From the NCBI GenBank assembly GCA_012931725.1, contig CM022952.1, positions 59,349,772-59,413,771 on the forward strand: a DNA stretch of 64,000 nucleotides, read 5' to 3'. Each line of letters opens with the position of its first letter. Position 1 is the first letter of the stretch. Below are positions 39,689 to 53,776 of the stretch, piece by piece. Below the pieces are notes generated by a model. That model ran no database searches. It saw only the letters and a program-made list of their open reading frames with translations, and was not told the DNA's origin. The stretch is from Litsea cubeba (taxonomy: Eukaryota > Streptophyta > Magnoliopsida > Laurales > Lauraceae). The position numbers and the translations under genes were made by a program.

Positions 39689-42600
39689 TGTAAGACCCTA
39701 ATCCCTAGTTCTCTTGTTTAGTGTTTTCTTAGTTGTGGATTTCCTTTTTATGTGAGATTAGGAGTAATTTAGTTTCGTTTGTGAGTTTGAATAGATTTTT
39801 CATAGCTTTGGAGAGTTTTGAGGACCGTTGACGTTGGTTTGACCTTGCCCGTGTGATTTGTGTTTTTGTGAGAACTTATTCTTGATTTCAAAATTTTAAA
39901 ATTTTTACTCCTTTCGATTTTTATTATTAATCTCAATAACTTTTATGTTTTGTCCATTTGAATTTGAACCTCAGAAATCACAATTTTCAGCAAAAAGGGT
40001 AAAACAGGTTATTCACCTTGAAATCTGTGCATGAATTTCAATGTTTGCAAAATCATGTGAAAATAGTATTTTTGGAAACTAAATATTTCGGCAATCATTT
40101 TTCTCTCTTTCGTCGATCTCATCCGGGACCCACAAGTCAATGATCCAGCTATGTCAAGTTTTGGGGCCAATGGGGCCCACAGCCCACTTAAGTTAGAAAC
40201 CCAACGTGGGTTCTTCTCCTTCATTGCATTTTCCTATAACTCACAGCAGAACCTGAGAGAGTTTTCTTCCCCTCCATTTCAGCACCTTCTCTCCTCTGCA
40301 TGCCAAGGAAACCAAACCCAAATTGGAAAACAAACTACACAAATCTCTTCCTCATCTTCCAAGCTATCCATTGATACCATCTTTGTGAGATTTCAGCTGG
40401 GATTTTCCTCTTCTGCAAACTCTCCTTCTTGTCTAGAGCTTCTCAAGGTTAGCAATGGAAATCTTCTTCTCAAATCTGGTTTTATTGGACTAATTAGAAC
40501 TTCTTTTCATACATGCATGGATTCTTTTGTAGAACTCCATTGTTTTTCAAAATTTTGTGGATTTTTGAAATGGGTTCTCCATGGGATTTTGGTGTAGGAC
40601 GGCAGCTGAGCTGTGTAGGAGTTTCTTGGACTGTTTTGAGACCCATTTCAGCTTGAGGCAAGTGAATAAATGGATTGGAATGCATGCTTTTGAATCTTGT
40701 TTATTTATAAGCTCTGATTTGAAATATTAATTCGTTTTAAATGATTAGCTTAGTCAAAAAAATTCTGATTTCCAGCAGTTTTATAACAATGGGTTTATGT
40801 TCAGTCCGGCTATATGATTTTGTTGGTATTAGAATGAAAGTCTATAAAGGACTTCTCAATGTGAGATTTCAGCTCAGATCTTTGCATTTATCTTATGATT
40901 AATCTCTGATTTTCATGCTGAATTCATAAATGGGATGAGGTGATTCAGTTTAGTATTGATTGATTTATGGTTTTGCTATGAAATAATTCAGTTTTTGATG
41001 CTATAGATTGATGATTTGGTGAAGGAGGGAAGAAGGTTTCAAAAGAAATGCAAAAAGGAAGATAAAACAGTGCATAAGTGCACTTCTGACGGGCCAGCCA
41101 GAGAGCAGGCTCTCTAGATCTCTCTAGCGAGCACACTCCCTGGGCGGGCTCGAGCGGACCCACAGTCCCTGTCCCAAGGATTTTAATGGGCTGTTTGCTG
41201 CCCCTTTTAAATTTTACGGGCCCAGCCACTGCCCCCTTTGTCTTTGGGCCTGTTTTATGGTGCTTTCTTGATATTTATGGGGCTGTTGCTATCCTATTTT
41301 ACCTGGATGAGCTGATACTCTTTCTCTCACTAATGGATGTATGATTAATCCAAAGACTTGCTTGGAAGAAATAAGGAGAAATTTGAAACATATTGGTTAT
41401 GGAAATTAATGAAGAGAATGGAGGGGTTTACTACTCCAATCACTTGTGGACCCTTCTTAGTCGAAGTGTACACCTTGATATCCTTAATGTCGATTAAAAT
41501 ATTGAGCACCATCTAAACAAATGATCGACATGGGATTTCAAAGTGTATACGATTCAATGATTACGGTCTCAAGGTCTTGATGTTAAATTATGATTTATGA
41601 AACCACTCTCCTACCCTATGATTCGTATCAATTTGAAGAGAAATGTTTTCCCAAAGTTTTTATTTTTAAAACCCATTTGGGAATTATTGACTGATGGTGT
41701 TTTTATACACAGTGTGTTGGGACTACTATTTTGAAAACGAAGTCTTATGGCAAGATGGGACCAGAAGTATGCAATGCGAGTCCATGAGCCAAAGAGGATG
41801 AGAGTGTATGTAATTGATTTAGAGTGAGTAGTTTCCGAAGTTTTGAAGTGTCAAACATTGTTTTGAAAGTGCATATTTTAGTGTAAGCTCCACTCAGCTT
41901 GGACGACCATTGCCGGTCTGATCAACCGCCTTGGGTCCTTAAATCTGTACCAACTTGGATTGGTAAATACGTACGTGCCTGTTTATGTTATGCAGCCCGT
42001 TCTGCGGCGGGATTTATGTGTGGTGCTCAGTTTACTGAGTTACCACAATTTATGTTATGTTATGTTGGTTTCTCCCTTCACCATTTTGTGACGGAGAACC
42101 ATAAGTGCTCTCGTTACTTCATGTGATGGAGAGTGGAGCTATATGTGGATGCCAAAGTGTTGTTTTCAAATGGATCTTGTAAATGATATTGTTATCGAGG
42201 TGCTTGATTTGTAAATGATTTTATAAATAATACTGTCACCAAAATGTTTTGTTTTACATGATTCATGAAAGGATCTTATAAAGGAAATCGATATCAATTG
42301 CTTCGTTTTATACAATTTCTCTTATGAATGACATTGTCATTAAAATGTTTTGTTTTATGCAACTTCTCTTTATTGTACATACTATTTTAATTATTTCAAA
42401 ACTATTGATTTGTAGCATAATCGGATATTGATTTCGAATGGTCATCTCGATTTAAGAATGGTTCTTATAAATGGTATTGTTGTTTAAATGCTTTGTTTTA
42501 TACAATTTCTCGTTATAGAAATGTTGTTTTATTTATTCAAAACTATTAATTTATAGCATGATTGTACCTCATTCTTTTGCCTGCCAGACCGTCGTGTCTG

Positions 42601-42806
42601 ACCCTTTCGTTTTGGTGCTCAGATACAGATTTTGTTTCCCCTAAGGAGGAGCTCGAGGTGGCAGCTGTAGAGCAGCCAGTTGAGTGAGAGTGGCTACCCA
42701 ACGATGTCATTTAGATGTCGGATTGGGTCTTGAGATACGAAATATTGTTGGGGGTGATCTTTTATCTTTTTGGATGGCTTTTATTAGCCGTTTTCCTTTG
42801 GAATTT
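39689..42806 (+). repeat. Family-B LTR2, proximal part
   Basis: Starts TGTAAGACCCTAATCCC. Collinear with 20,609-23,713 but lacking the copia 1 insertion: GCCGTTTTCCTTTGGAATTT is intact at 42,787-42,806. TTT at 42,804-42,806 is the CACTA 2 target duplication. The conserved 20-bp block is at 42,581-42,601. No gene. Confidence 0.9.
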
Positions 42807-43348
42807 CACTACAACATATGAGTCCTTTTGCGACGTTTTTTTTTTTGCAACACTTTCAAAGAGTTGCTAATACACATTATTGGCAATGCTTTAAAGCGTA
42901 GCAACTCAGTTTGGGTAGGATGTAATCAGGACATTATCAACGACGCTTGTAAGCACTGCTGATAATTTTTCCGAATTTAATGTTTATTAAAAAACTTTTT
43001 TAAGTTTTTTTAAATGTAGTAGCTATGCTTTTAGCATTGCAAGTGGTAACCTTGTGCAGCCACGGGTTCAAAGCTCCGGAGAAACTCTAAAAATAATCCA
43101 CCACGAAATCATTTCGTCGCGGAATGCATGATATTTAGGGCGCGCGATCGGTCTTCGCAGTCTATTTTTTTGAACCATTGGGCGGCGAAATGAAATAACA
43201 TACACAAAGTCGTGCGCCTTACTCCTCCACGCCTTCAACTCTCCCCACGCCAAGCTCCTCCATGCCTTCTCTCTCCTTTTCATTTCTCTCAGCGAGTTTT
43301 CACTGCAGAGGATTTCTTGTTTTTCTTCAGATCTCAAAATCCGAATCT

Positions 43349-43353
43349 GGTTT
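43349..43353. repeat. Target-site duplication of copia 2 (left)
   Basis: GGTTT; the partner is at 54,988-54,992. The undisrupted site CTGGTTTTCCC is present in CACTA 1 near 33,921. Confidence 0.9.
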
Positions 43354-45405
43354 TGTTGGGATTGGTGTATGCCCTAAAGCCCACTAGCTGCACTCTCATC
43401 TTTTGTTACTGGATATTTAACTGGTTATTTAATGGAATGACTCTTTTATGCTTAAACATGTATATATGAATGGTTGCGTAAGGCCCATTGTTTCTAGTAA
43501 ATGAATTAGGTGTGTAGTGTCTACACACAGATAGGTCTAATTCATGGACAACTGGAAACATCATATTTGTTCATAACTGAAAGATGGAGCTGGGCACTTC
43601 ATCTTGGTAGAAGTTATAATGAGATACTCTCCTATATAGGGTGACATACCTAAGTCACGGGAGGGCTTTCCCGGATCTATCTCATTAATGCATGTGTCAT
43701 GCATTGAACAGGACCATGGTAGGTGTGATCTATAAAATAGTACTATCACAGAAAAGAGATCAAGTCACCTCATGCTACTGAGTAACCGGTGCTCTTAATC
43801 TTGAGCATTTGTGGATGAACTGACGAAGTCAAGTTCTTGTGCTTTAATTCACTGTGGGTGAGATTCTTTTCATGGGTCAACAGCTCTATGTTTTGGGTAC
43901 TCGGACTTGATCAGTTGGGACGTGCAGATGCAATATAGAATCTATGCCATCTGATGATGGAATAATCGTCCCCTTAGAATTATCCGATTAATCATCAAAA
44001 TCTAAGATCTTAGTATATGGATGTTCCATATGGATATTGAACTTGTGGGTCGCTCCCTGGATCAAGAGAATGATATTCGAATGATGATTATGTTAAGGAT
44101 ATGAAGTTCTAAGGTTTAGATGTAATCGGGAAGGTTGATAGTACAATTGATAACCTGACTCGATTATGGATGTTACATAGAGGGGCATTCAGGTCATTAC
44201 ACTTAGTAGGTCGAAGACAACCGTCATTTTATGACGAGCTTATTATATTATATATTTGTCCTTGGAGTTCAACCATAACTCTTTAGTGGAATGAGTTAAG
44301 GTTAAAATGATCTTTATGTTGCTATGGGCTTAGCATGGACATTTTGGTCATTTTGGGAGCCAATGGCAAATATGTCTTTTGGTCCCTTCTCTAGTCACTT
44401 ACCAAGATTGGCATGGTTTCCTAAGATGTTTAGATAACATAAGGATGAATTATTTTAGTGGAAAAATAATTTTGAGTTTAAATTCAAATAGGCCTTTGAT
44501 GGCATACATGAATTTAACTCTAGATAAATTGTATGTGGGCCATGGTGTGCATTGATATGTGGGATGTCCATAATAGGATTTCCATGGGTAAGGTTTCCAA
44601 CTTTGAGTAGGACTCTACTTGGAAAGTTGGACTCCTCTTTGGATTAGTATTCCTATGAGTTAGTTTCCTTTTTGGATTAGGAACTTAAAATTAGTAAGTG
44701 TTCTACAACTAGTATTACTAATTGTATGGAAAGTTCCTTTTGGTTTCCCTTTCTAATTAGAGTGTTTCTTAAAGGAAATAAGTCTTTCCTTTTTGGACAT
44801 AAATTAGAATAAGGAGAGATAACTAAATAGGAAAGGCTTCCCATAGTTTCTATAAAAGGAGAACCATCCCCTTTGGACGTCCATAACAAGAAAGCAAGAA
44901 GAGTGCCACACGTCCAACACTTTGTGAAACAATTATTGAGCACAAGGAGAGCCCCACACGTCCAGCCCTTTGGAGGTTCTCTTCTTGATTGAAGAGAGCT
45001 TAAGGTCTGAGATTTTCCCTTGGAGAAATAGTTCTTAATTCCTAGATTAAGATCCCACCATCTTAGCCAATCAGATTTGGAAGTGAGATAGAGGAGAAGA
45101 TCAAAGGCAATACTAGTGCAGGAAAATTCCAGCAACTTGTTTGCAAATTGCAAGTCTGAGTTCACGCCTTTGGATCTATTTTTTCAGAGATTTGAAGTCT
45201 ACAAATCTTCGAGGTATGAGTCTTCTTCATTCTCCTTTAATTATACACTTGTTGATCATGATTTAATGGAGTTTCTATGCGATTCTTTATGGCTGATTTC
45301 CGCTGCATAGTGCAGAAATCAGATTTTAAAAAATCTGTCATGCTTTGCATCAGCCATAGTAGTCTCTTTATGAGAAGTTTCAGATCTGAATCGCAATTTC
45401 TTTCA
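43354..45405 (+). repeat. Copia 2 5' LTR
   Basis: 2,052 bp. Type-2 diagnostic differences from copia 1: GCACTCTCATC, AATGGAATGACTC, TTTAGATAACAT, GTGGGATGTCC, CCATAACAAGAAAGC, GAATCGCAATTTC. TATAAAAG at 44,851-44,858. No gene. Confidence 0.95.
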
Positions 45406-45406
45406 G

Positions 45407-45420
45407 TGGTATCAGAGCCA
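45407..45420 (+). other. Copia 2 primer-binding site
   Basis: TGGTATCAGAGCCA one base after the LTR end; complementary to initiator tRNA-Met. Confidence 0.95.
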
Positions 45421-47110
45421 CTCCATGTGAAATCATGATCCCATGTTGTGTATAATTAATCCTAGATTGATTATGGGCATGGTGGCACCCTATTAAAGTT
45501 ATGTTGTGATGCATGTTGTGTGCAAGTTTCATTAAAATTGCTGGAATTTTTTTTTCCAGATTTGTTTAATGATGCACATAGTGAGTTTTCATGCACTAAC
45601 CTCTTTGTTTGCAGCCATGTATTGCATCCTTGATGGTTCGCATGATTGTTATGTGGATTTGGATGTTTTTTTCATTAGTTGGAAAGTGTACGATTGCGCG
45701 GTTAGCAATCATAGGAAGTTGTAAAGTTTCCTTAATTTTATTCCAACTAGTCTTGATGTAAGCTTTCTTGAAAAGCATAGGAATCTCCAATGTAATTTTG
45801 GTTTTTGCTTTTCATGGGTTTACTTGTATAAATCTATTTATGGAAACGAGCAAGAAAAGGAAAGTTTCAAGACAAGAAGGTTGCAAGAAATTGGAGTCCT
45901 TGGAGATGAAGGAGTCAAGACTTCTAGATGCATGAGGAGTCCTAATTCGATTAGGATTTGAAATCCTAAGAACATGGAGCCATCAAGGAATGCATACTTT
46001 TATTTGCTTTTATATATGGAATGCATGGTTGAATGCTTTATATAATTGCTATAATTGTCACCTAGAAACATGGCCACCATTAGGTTCTAAAAATTGGCAT
46101 CTTTTTGTATTAGATTGTTTTTAGTTTGGCAAATTGTTTTAAACGGAACTTAGATCAGCACCTTTTTTATGTCTAAGGTTTAAAATTGGATAGGGTTTAG
46201 TTTATCTTGGTACCCTTGGTTTCCAAAAAAGGCTAAACTAAAATCTAATTAGATGCTACCTATGGGTTTTCATAACCCAAGATAGGTCTTTGATTCTTTG
46301 AAGGGATTTGCTCAAATGTTTTAAAGCAAAGGTTATTTATTTTTAAGATGACTTAAGTCATAAATTTAATTAACCAAGTTTGCTAGATTTAAAAAGGGCT
46401 TTTGAGTAAAACAATGTAAAGGTCAAAAAGTATAAACCCTAGCGATAAATAATCAAGTGGGAGAGGGGTTTTAGGAAAGACCCCACGGCCTTCCATTTTC
46501 GGTTCATGTTACCTCATTAAAGTGTTAGTGGGAACGGCCATCCCTTCGGTGGAGTTCTTTAACTAAAGAACGCTTTGATGGGTTAATGGGTGAACTAATG
46601 TGAATATTCATAATGAGGTGTTAGTAGGAGCGGCCATCGCTTCGGTGGAGTTCTTTACTAAAGATCACTTCTATAGAATGTCAATGAAGTGTTTGTGGGA
46701 GCGGCCATCCCTTCGGTGGAGCTCTTTTCTGAAGTTCACTTCTAGGAAGGATAAAAGTCTCTTCCCTTCGGAAGACTTAATCATAGACATTCTGGGAATT
46801 TCATAAGAGATGGTTATACACTTGACATAAGACGGTGATGACCTCTCCTTAGGAGTTAAGGGTTATTTGTCATATGAGGCCAAACCAATCAGTGATTGGA
46901 CTACCACTGGATGTATATCCAGATAGTGATAATCCAAATAAGTCTGCCTTAATTCAACGTGACTGTAGGCTCGGCCATCCCTTCGATGGAGGGTCTATGA
47001 GGAGGTTGAAACACTGATACATTATAATTGGGGTTGAATAATGTAAAAAGTTTTCGTGCTTTGTTTTTCCTTTTGTAACAAGCACCATATGCATATTATA
47101 TATATACTGC
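45421..47110 (+). other. Copia 2 untranslated leader
   Basis: 1.69 kb, homologous to 25,771-27,348 but longer by two stretches of roughly 50 bp. Hairpin copies lie at 46,535-46,554, 46,631-46,650 (one change, ATCGC), 46,702-46,721 and 46,972-46,991. No gene. Confidence 0.8.
46535..46991 (+). repeat. Four hairpin copies in copia 2 leader
   Basis: The same CGGCCATCCCTTCGGTGGAG motif and spacing as in copia 1 (starts 46,535, 46,631, 46,702, 46,972). The second copy has C to G in the stem region; the last has GATGG. Confidence 0.75.
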
Positions 47111-50100
47111 ATGTCTAATTATAAACCGTTTTATATCCAGAAAAAGATGGGTAGAGATTCTTTTAGTCCGTTGATGTGCATTCTTCGTGAGAAGAAACTG
47201 ACTGGCCCTAACTACGTAGACTGGAAAAGAAATCTTGACATAGTACTCACAGCCGAGGAGTACAAGTATGTCTTGCTGGAAAACTATCCCGATATTGATG
47301 CTAATTCTACTGATGACCAGCGAGAGGCTGAAAGGAAATGGAAGAAAGCGAACAGCATGGCTAAATGCTACATGCTCGCTTCCATGTCCAACGTGTTGCA
47401 AACACAGCACGAGCAAATGGACACAGCCTATGAAATCATGATGTCCTTGTCTGAGATGTTCGCAGACAAGAGCAGGCCAGCTAGGCAAGCTGGTATGAGG
47501 ACCATCATGAATGCTAGGATGGCTGAGGGAACACCTGTCAGAGAGCATATGCTCAAGCTGATGGATTGTTTCAATGAAGCTGAGATTCTAGGGGCTGAGA
47601 TTGATGCAGGAAGTCAAACTGACATGATTCTTGAAACTCTGCCGGACTCTTTCAATCAGTTCAAGCTCAATTTCAATATGAGCAAGATGGACATGACTCT
47701 ACCTGAGTTAATGAAAGAACTCCAGGCGGCAGAGGCCATCATGAAGCCCAAAGCCCAAGCTCATTTTTTCCAGTCTTCCTCTAAACTGAACCCGAAAGGG
47801 AAGAAGTTCAAGAAGAAGCAGAATAAGGGAAAAGGGCAGAAAAAGGACAATGCTGGTAATAAAAAGGACAAGGGTACAGATGGAAAGCCCAAAGGGAAAT
47901 GCTTCAAGTGTGGCCTCAAAGGTCATTGGAAGAAAGATTGTCCCAAGTTCCTGGCCTCAGTTAAGAAAGGTACATCTTTTTCATACTACATTGAAACTTG
48001 TCTAGTGGTTGATTCTACTGACTCATGGATAGTAGACTCAGGAGCCACTAATCATATCTGCAATTCATTGCAGGGGTTTCAGATAATGCAGAGAATTGAG
48101 AAAGGAGAATTTGCCTTTAGAGTCGGAACTGGAGCTAAAGTTTGGGCAGTTGCAGTAGGAGTTGTTACTTTACATTTTCCATGTAATAGGATATTAGTTT
48201 TAAATAATGTTTTCTATGTTCCGGACATGAGGAAGAATTTAATTTCAGTTTTCAGATTAATTGAATTTAATTATTCAGTTTCTTTCCATTCTGGTATTGA
48301 TATCAGTAGAGATGGAAATATTATATGTTCCGGTAGAATACATGACAACTTATTTTATATATATCCTATTGCTCCCACACTGCATAATGTACAACAAGAA
48401 AGCTCAACTTCCCTTAAGAAAAAGGTATCTTCAATCAATGACACATATCTTTGGCACTTACGTTTGGGTCAAATTAACCCAAAACGGATTCAGAGGTTGG
48501 TAGAAGATGGGCCCTTGAGCTCATTAGATTTCGAACCTTTTCCTCAGTGCGAATCTTATCTCAAGGGAAAGATGACCAAACGGTCATTCTCTGGAAAGGG
48601 ACTAAGGTCAAAGGAGTTGTTAGAATTGATTCACACTGATGTGTGTGGTCCTATGAACAAACCGGCTCGAGGATGGTATGAGTATTACATCACCTTCACC
48701 GATGATTACTCTAGATATGGATATGTATACCTAATGCGACGCAAGTCTGAGGCGTTTGATAAGTTCAAACAATTCAAGGCTGAGGCGGAGCTACAACTAG
48801 GAAAACATATCAAAGCCCTTCGATCTGATCGAGGTGGCGAGTACCTCCTGGGTGAGTTCAAGGAGTACCTCACACAACATGGGATTGTGTCTCAGTTGTC
48901 TGCACCGGGTACACCCCAGCAAAATGGTGTAGCAGAGAGAAGAAACCGTACCCTTCTTGATATGGTAAGGTCCATGATGAGTCATGCAACCCTACCTATA
49001 TCTTTTTGGGGATATGCCTTAGAAGCAGCAGCATACATTCTAAATCTGGTACCTTCTAAATCAGTACCTAAGACACCCCAAGAAATGTGGACAAGTCGAA
49101 AACCTAGTTTAAGACATATTCACATTTAGGGTTGTCCAGCCTATGTACTGAATGATAAAGCTACCAAGCTGGAACCCAGATCGGAAATGTGCTACTTCAT
49201 TGGATATCCTAAGGGAACGAGAGGTGGCATCTTTTATCATCCAAAGGAGCAAAAAGTGCTCATCAGCACTCATGCTAGGTACTTGGAGGATGATTGTATG
49301 ATGCACCAAGAGCTTAGTTGTAAAGAAATCCTTGAGGAGATTCATCCGGGATCTCCTATAACATCTGTACCAGATCCTGAGGCAGTAGATGAACAAGATA
49401 TTCCTTTAAACACTCCGGAGCCTCGTCGTAGTGGGAGAATTTCTAGACAGCCAGAAAGATATCTAGGAGTGTCTTTTAAGACAGACTCTGAAGATCTGGT
49501 TGAGGATCCTACTAGTTATGATGAAGCAGTAACGGATATAGATGCTAACATGTGGCAGCAAGCGATGAAATCTGAAATGGATTCTTTGTATTCCAATCAA
49601 GTCTGGGAACTTGTAGATGCACCTGAAGGGATTAAACCCATAGGGTGCAAGTGGATCTACAAGAGGAAGAGAGGAGTGGATGGGAAGGTGGAAACCTTCA
49701 AAGCAAGACTGGTGGCGAAAGGATATACTCAGAAAGAGGGTATCGATTATGAGGAAACCTTTTCACCAGTGGCTATGCTTAAATCCATAAGGATTCTCTT
49801 GGCCATCGCATGTCATTATGACTACGAGATATGGCAGATGGATGTCAAGACAGCTTTTCTTAATGGAAGTCTTGACGAATGCATCTATATGATGCAACCA
49901 GAGGGCTTCATTGCTAGTGGCCAAGATAACATGGTTTGTTAACTTAAGAAGTCCATTTATGGACTTAAGCAAGCATCTAGAGCATGGAACATCAAGTTTA
50001 ATCAGGCAGTCAAATCCTTTGGCTTTGATCAAAACATTGATGAACCATGTGTGTATAAGAAAGGAAATGGGAAAGCAGTTGCATTTTTGGTCCTATATGT

Positions 50101-51082
50101 AGATGACATATTACTCATAGGAAATGATGTAGGTTTATTGTCATCCACAAAGGTTTGGTTATCCTCTCAATTTCAGATGAAGGATTTGGGTGAGGCCAGC
50201 TATATCTTAGGGATCAAGCTTTTGCGTGATCGCAAGAATAAGATGTTAGCCCTATCCCAATCTTCTTACATTGAGAAGATATTGGTCAAGTTTAACATGC
50301 ATGACTCTAAGAAGGGCCTCCTACCTTCTAGACATGGAGTACCACTGTCTCGAGATCAATGTCCAAAGACATCTGAAGAGATAGAGAGCATGAGGAGTGT
50401 TCCATATGCATCCGCTGTTGGAAGCCTCATGTATGCTATGTTATGTACTAGACCAGATATTTGCTTTGCCGTTGGCATGGTTAGCAGATATCAGTCAAAC
50501 CCTGGACCTATGCACTGGACAGCAGTTAAGCATATATTCAAGTATCTTCGGAGAACGAAAGATTATATGCTAACCTTTCGAGCAGATGATCTAATGCCAT
50601 TGGCATATACAGACTCTGATTTCCAATCTGATAGTGATGCCAGAAAGTCTACCTCAGGGTACGTCTTTACTTTGTCAGGAGGGGCTATATCATGGAGAAG
50701 TGTCAAGCAATCCTGTATAGCTGATTCTACAATGGAAGCAGAGTATGTGGCGGCATCGGAAGCTGCGAAGGAAGCAGTATGGCTCAGAAAATTTCTGTTG
50801 GAATTGGGAGTTGTTCCTGCAGTGCATGAACCGATTGTCATGTACTGCGATAACACTGGTGCTGTAGCACAGTGCAAAGAGCCCAGGAATCACAAGAAAG
50901 GCAAGCACATTCAGAGAAAGTACCACTTGATCCGGGAATTCATTCAGGATGGAGAGATAGTGGTGGAGCATATTGCTTCAGCAAATAACTTAGCTGACCC
51001 ATTCACTAAGACCCTTACAGAGAAAGTCTTCACTTCTCATGTTGAGTCTATGGGTGTTAGGTTAGGAAGTAGTGATCTTTAG
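47111..51082 (+). pseudogene. Copia 2 gag-pol polyprotein with two nonsense codons
   Basis: A frame of 1,323 codons, the same length as copia 1. Stops are at 49,127-49,129 (TAG where copia 1 has TGG, in the integrase region) and 49,940-49,942 (TAA where copia 1 has AAA, in RT). Domains follow the same order: zinc knuckle CFKCGLKGHWKKDC, protease DSGATNHIC, integrase, RT with YVDD followed by ILLIGND, RNase H ending near GVRLGSSDL. The integrase zinc finger has LRLGQIN (His to Gln) and CESY (Cys to Tyr), so metal binding is probably lost. All five nonsense codons in the two copies are at different sites. Not functional. Confidence 0.95.
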
Positions 51083-51096
51083 TGCAAGTGGGAGTT

Positions 51097-53138
51097 TGTT
51101 GGGATTGGTGTATGCCCTAAAGCCCACTAGCTGCACTCTCATCTTTTGTTACTGGATATTTAACTGGTTATTTAATGGAATGACTCTTTTATGCTTAAAC
51201 ATGTATATATGAATGGTTGCGTAAGGCCCATTGTTTCTAGTAAATGAATTAGGTGTGTAGTGTCTACACACAGATAGGTCTAATTCATGGACAACTGGAA
51301 ACATCATATTTGTTCATAACTGAAAGATGGAGCTGGGCACTTCATCTTGGTAGAAGTTATAATGAGATACTCTCCTATATAGGGTGACATACCTAAGTCA
51401 CGGGAGGGCTTTCCCGGATCTATCTCATTAATGCATGTGTCATGCATTGAACAGGACCATGGTAGGTGTGATCTCTAAAATAGTACTATCACAGAAAAGA
51501 GATCAAGTCACCTCATGCTACTGAGTAACCGGTGCTCTTAATCTTGAGCATTTGTGGATGAACTGACGAAGTCAAGTTCTTGTGCTTTAATTCACTGTGG
51601 GTGAGATTCTTTTCATGGGTCAACAGCTTTGTGTTTTGGGTACTCGGACTTGATCAGTTGGGACGTGCAGATGCAATATAGAATCTATGCCATCTGATGA
51701 TGGAATAATCGTCCCCTTAGAATTATCCGATTAATCATCAAAATCTAAGATCTTAGTATATGGATGTTCCATATGGATATTGAACTTGTGGGTCGCTCCC
51801 TGGATCAAGAGAATGATATTCGAATGATGATTATGTTAAGGATATGAAGTTCTAAGGTTTAGATGTAATCGGGAAGGTTGATAGTACAATTGATAACCTG
51901 ACTCGATTATGGATGTTACATAGAGGGGCATTCAGGTCATTATACTTAGTAGGTCGAAGACAACCGTCATTTTATGACGAGCTTATTATATTATATATTT
52001 GTCCTTGGAGTTCAACCATAACTCTTTAGTGGAATGAGTTAAGGTTAAAATGATCTTTATGTTGCTATGGGCTTAGCATGGACATTTTGGTCATTTTGGG
52101 AGCCAATGGCAAATATGTCTTTTGGTCCCTTCTCTAGTCACTTACCAAGATTGGCATGGTTTCCTAAGATGTTTAGATAACATAAGGATGAATTATTTTA
52201 GTGGAAAAATAATTTTGAGTTTAAATTCAAATAGGCCTTTGATGGCATACATGAATTTAACTCTAGATAAATTGTATGTGGGCCATGGTGTGCATTGATA
52301 TGTGGGATGTCCATAATAGGATTTCCATGGGTAAGGTTTCCAACTTTGAGTAGGGACTCTACTTGGAAAGTTGGACTCCTCTTTGGATTAGTATTCCTAT
52401 GAGTTAGTTTCCTTTTTGGATTAGGAACTTAAAATTAGTAAGTGTTCTACAACTAGTATTACTAATTGTATGGAAAGTTCCTTTTGGTTTCCTTTTCTAA
52501 TTAGAGTGTTTCTTAAAGGAAATAAGTCTTTCCTTTTTGGACATAAATTAGAATAAGGAGAGATAACTAAATAGGAAAGGCTTCCCATAGTTTCTATAAA
52601 AGGAGAACCATTCCCCTTTGGACGTCCATAATAAGGAGAGTCATAAGAGAGGCACACGTCCAACACTTTGTGAGACAAAAGAAGCTCCCACACGTCCAGC
52701 CTTGGTTGCTTCTCTTCTTGATTGAAGAAGGCTTAAGGTCTGAGATTTTCCATTAGAGAAATAGTTCTTAATTCCTAGATTAAGATCCCACCATCTTAGC
52801 CAATCAGATTTGGAAGTGAGATAGAGGAGAAGATCAAAGGCAATACTAGTGCAAGAAAATTCCAGCAACTTGTTTGCAAATTGCAAGTCTGAGTTCGCGC
52901 CTTTGGATCTATTTTTTCAGAGATTTGAAGTCTACAAATCTTCGAGGTAATAGTCTTCTATCATCTCTATTAATTAGACACATGTTGGTCATGATTTAAT
53001 GGAGTTTCTATGCGATTCTTTATGGCTGATTTCCGCTGCATAGTGCAGAAATCAGATTTTTTAAAATCTGTCATGCTTTGCATCAGCCATAGTAGTCTCT
53101 ATATGAGAAGTTTCAGATCTGAATCGCGGTTTCTTTCA
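51097..53138 (+). repeat. Chimeric copia 3' LTR (type 2 to type 1)
   Basis: 2,042 bp. The left part carries type-2 markers (GCACTCTCATC at the start, TTTAGATAACAT, GTGGGATGTCC near 52,303). The right part carries type-1 markers (ACCATTCCCCTTTGG, AATAAGGAGAGTCATAAG, GAATCGCGGTTTC). The switch lies between about 52,310 and 52,615. It is followed by GTTTCCTTTGGAATTT, the copia-1 right flank including its one-T deficit, not by the copia-2 flank. Confidence 0.9.
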
Positions 53139-53776
53139 GTTTCCTTTGGAATTTCACTACAACATATGAGTCCTTTTGCGACGTTTTTTTTTTTTGCAAC
53201 ACTTTCAAAGAGTTGCTAATACACATTATTGGCAATGCTTTAAAGCGTAGCAACTCAGTTTGGGTAGGATGTAATCAGGACATTATCAACGACGCTTGTA
53301 AGCACTGCTGATAATTTTTCCGAATTTAGTGTTTATTAAAAAACTTTTTTAAGTTTTTTTAAATGTAGTAGCTATGCTTTTAGCATTGCAAGTGGTAACC
53401 TTGTGCAGCCACGGGTTCAAAGCTCCGGAGAAACTCTAAAAATAATCCACCACGAAATCATTTCGTCGCGGAATGCATGATATTTAGGGCGCGCGATCGG
53501 TCTTCGCAGTCTATTTTTTTGAACTATTGGGCGGCGAAATGAAATAACATACACAAAGTCGTGCGCCTTACTCCTCCATGCCTTCAACTCTCCCCACGCC
53601 AAGCTCCTCCATGCCTTCTCTCTCCTTTTCATTTCTCTCAGCGAGTTTTCACTGCAGAGGATTTCTTCTTTTTCTTCAGATCTCAAAATCTGAATCTGGT
53701 TTTCCCTTCTTTCTCTGAAAATCTCTGGTTTTGTGAAGCATAGCACGCACTGAGAAGAGAATCAAACAAACAAGTG

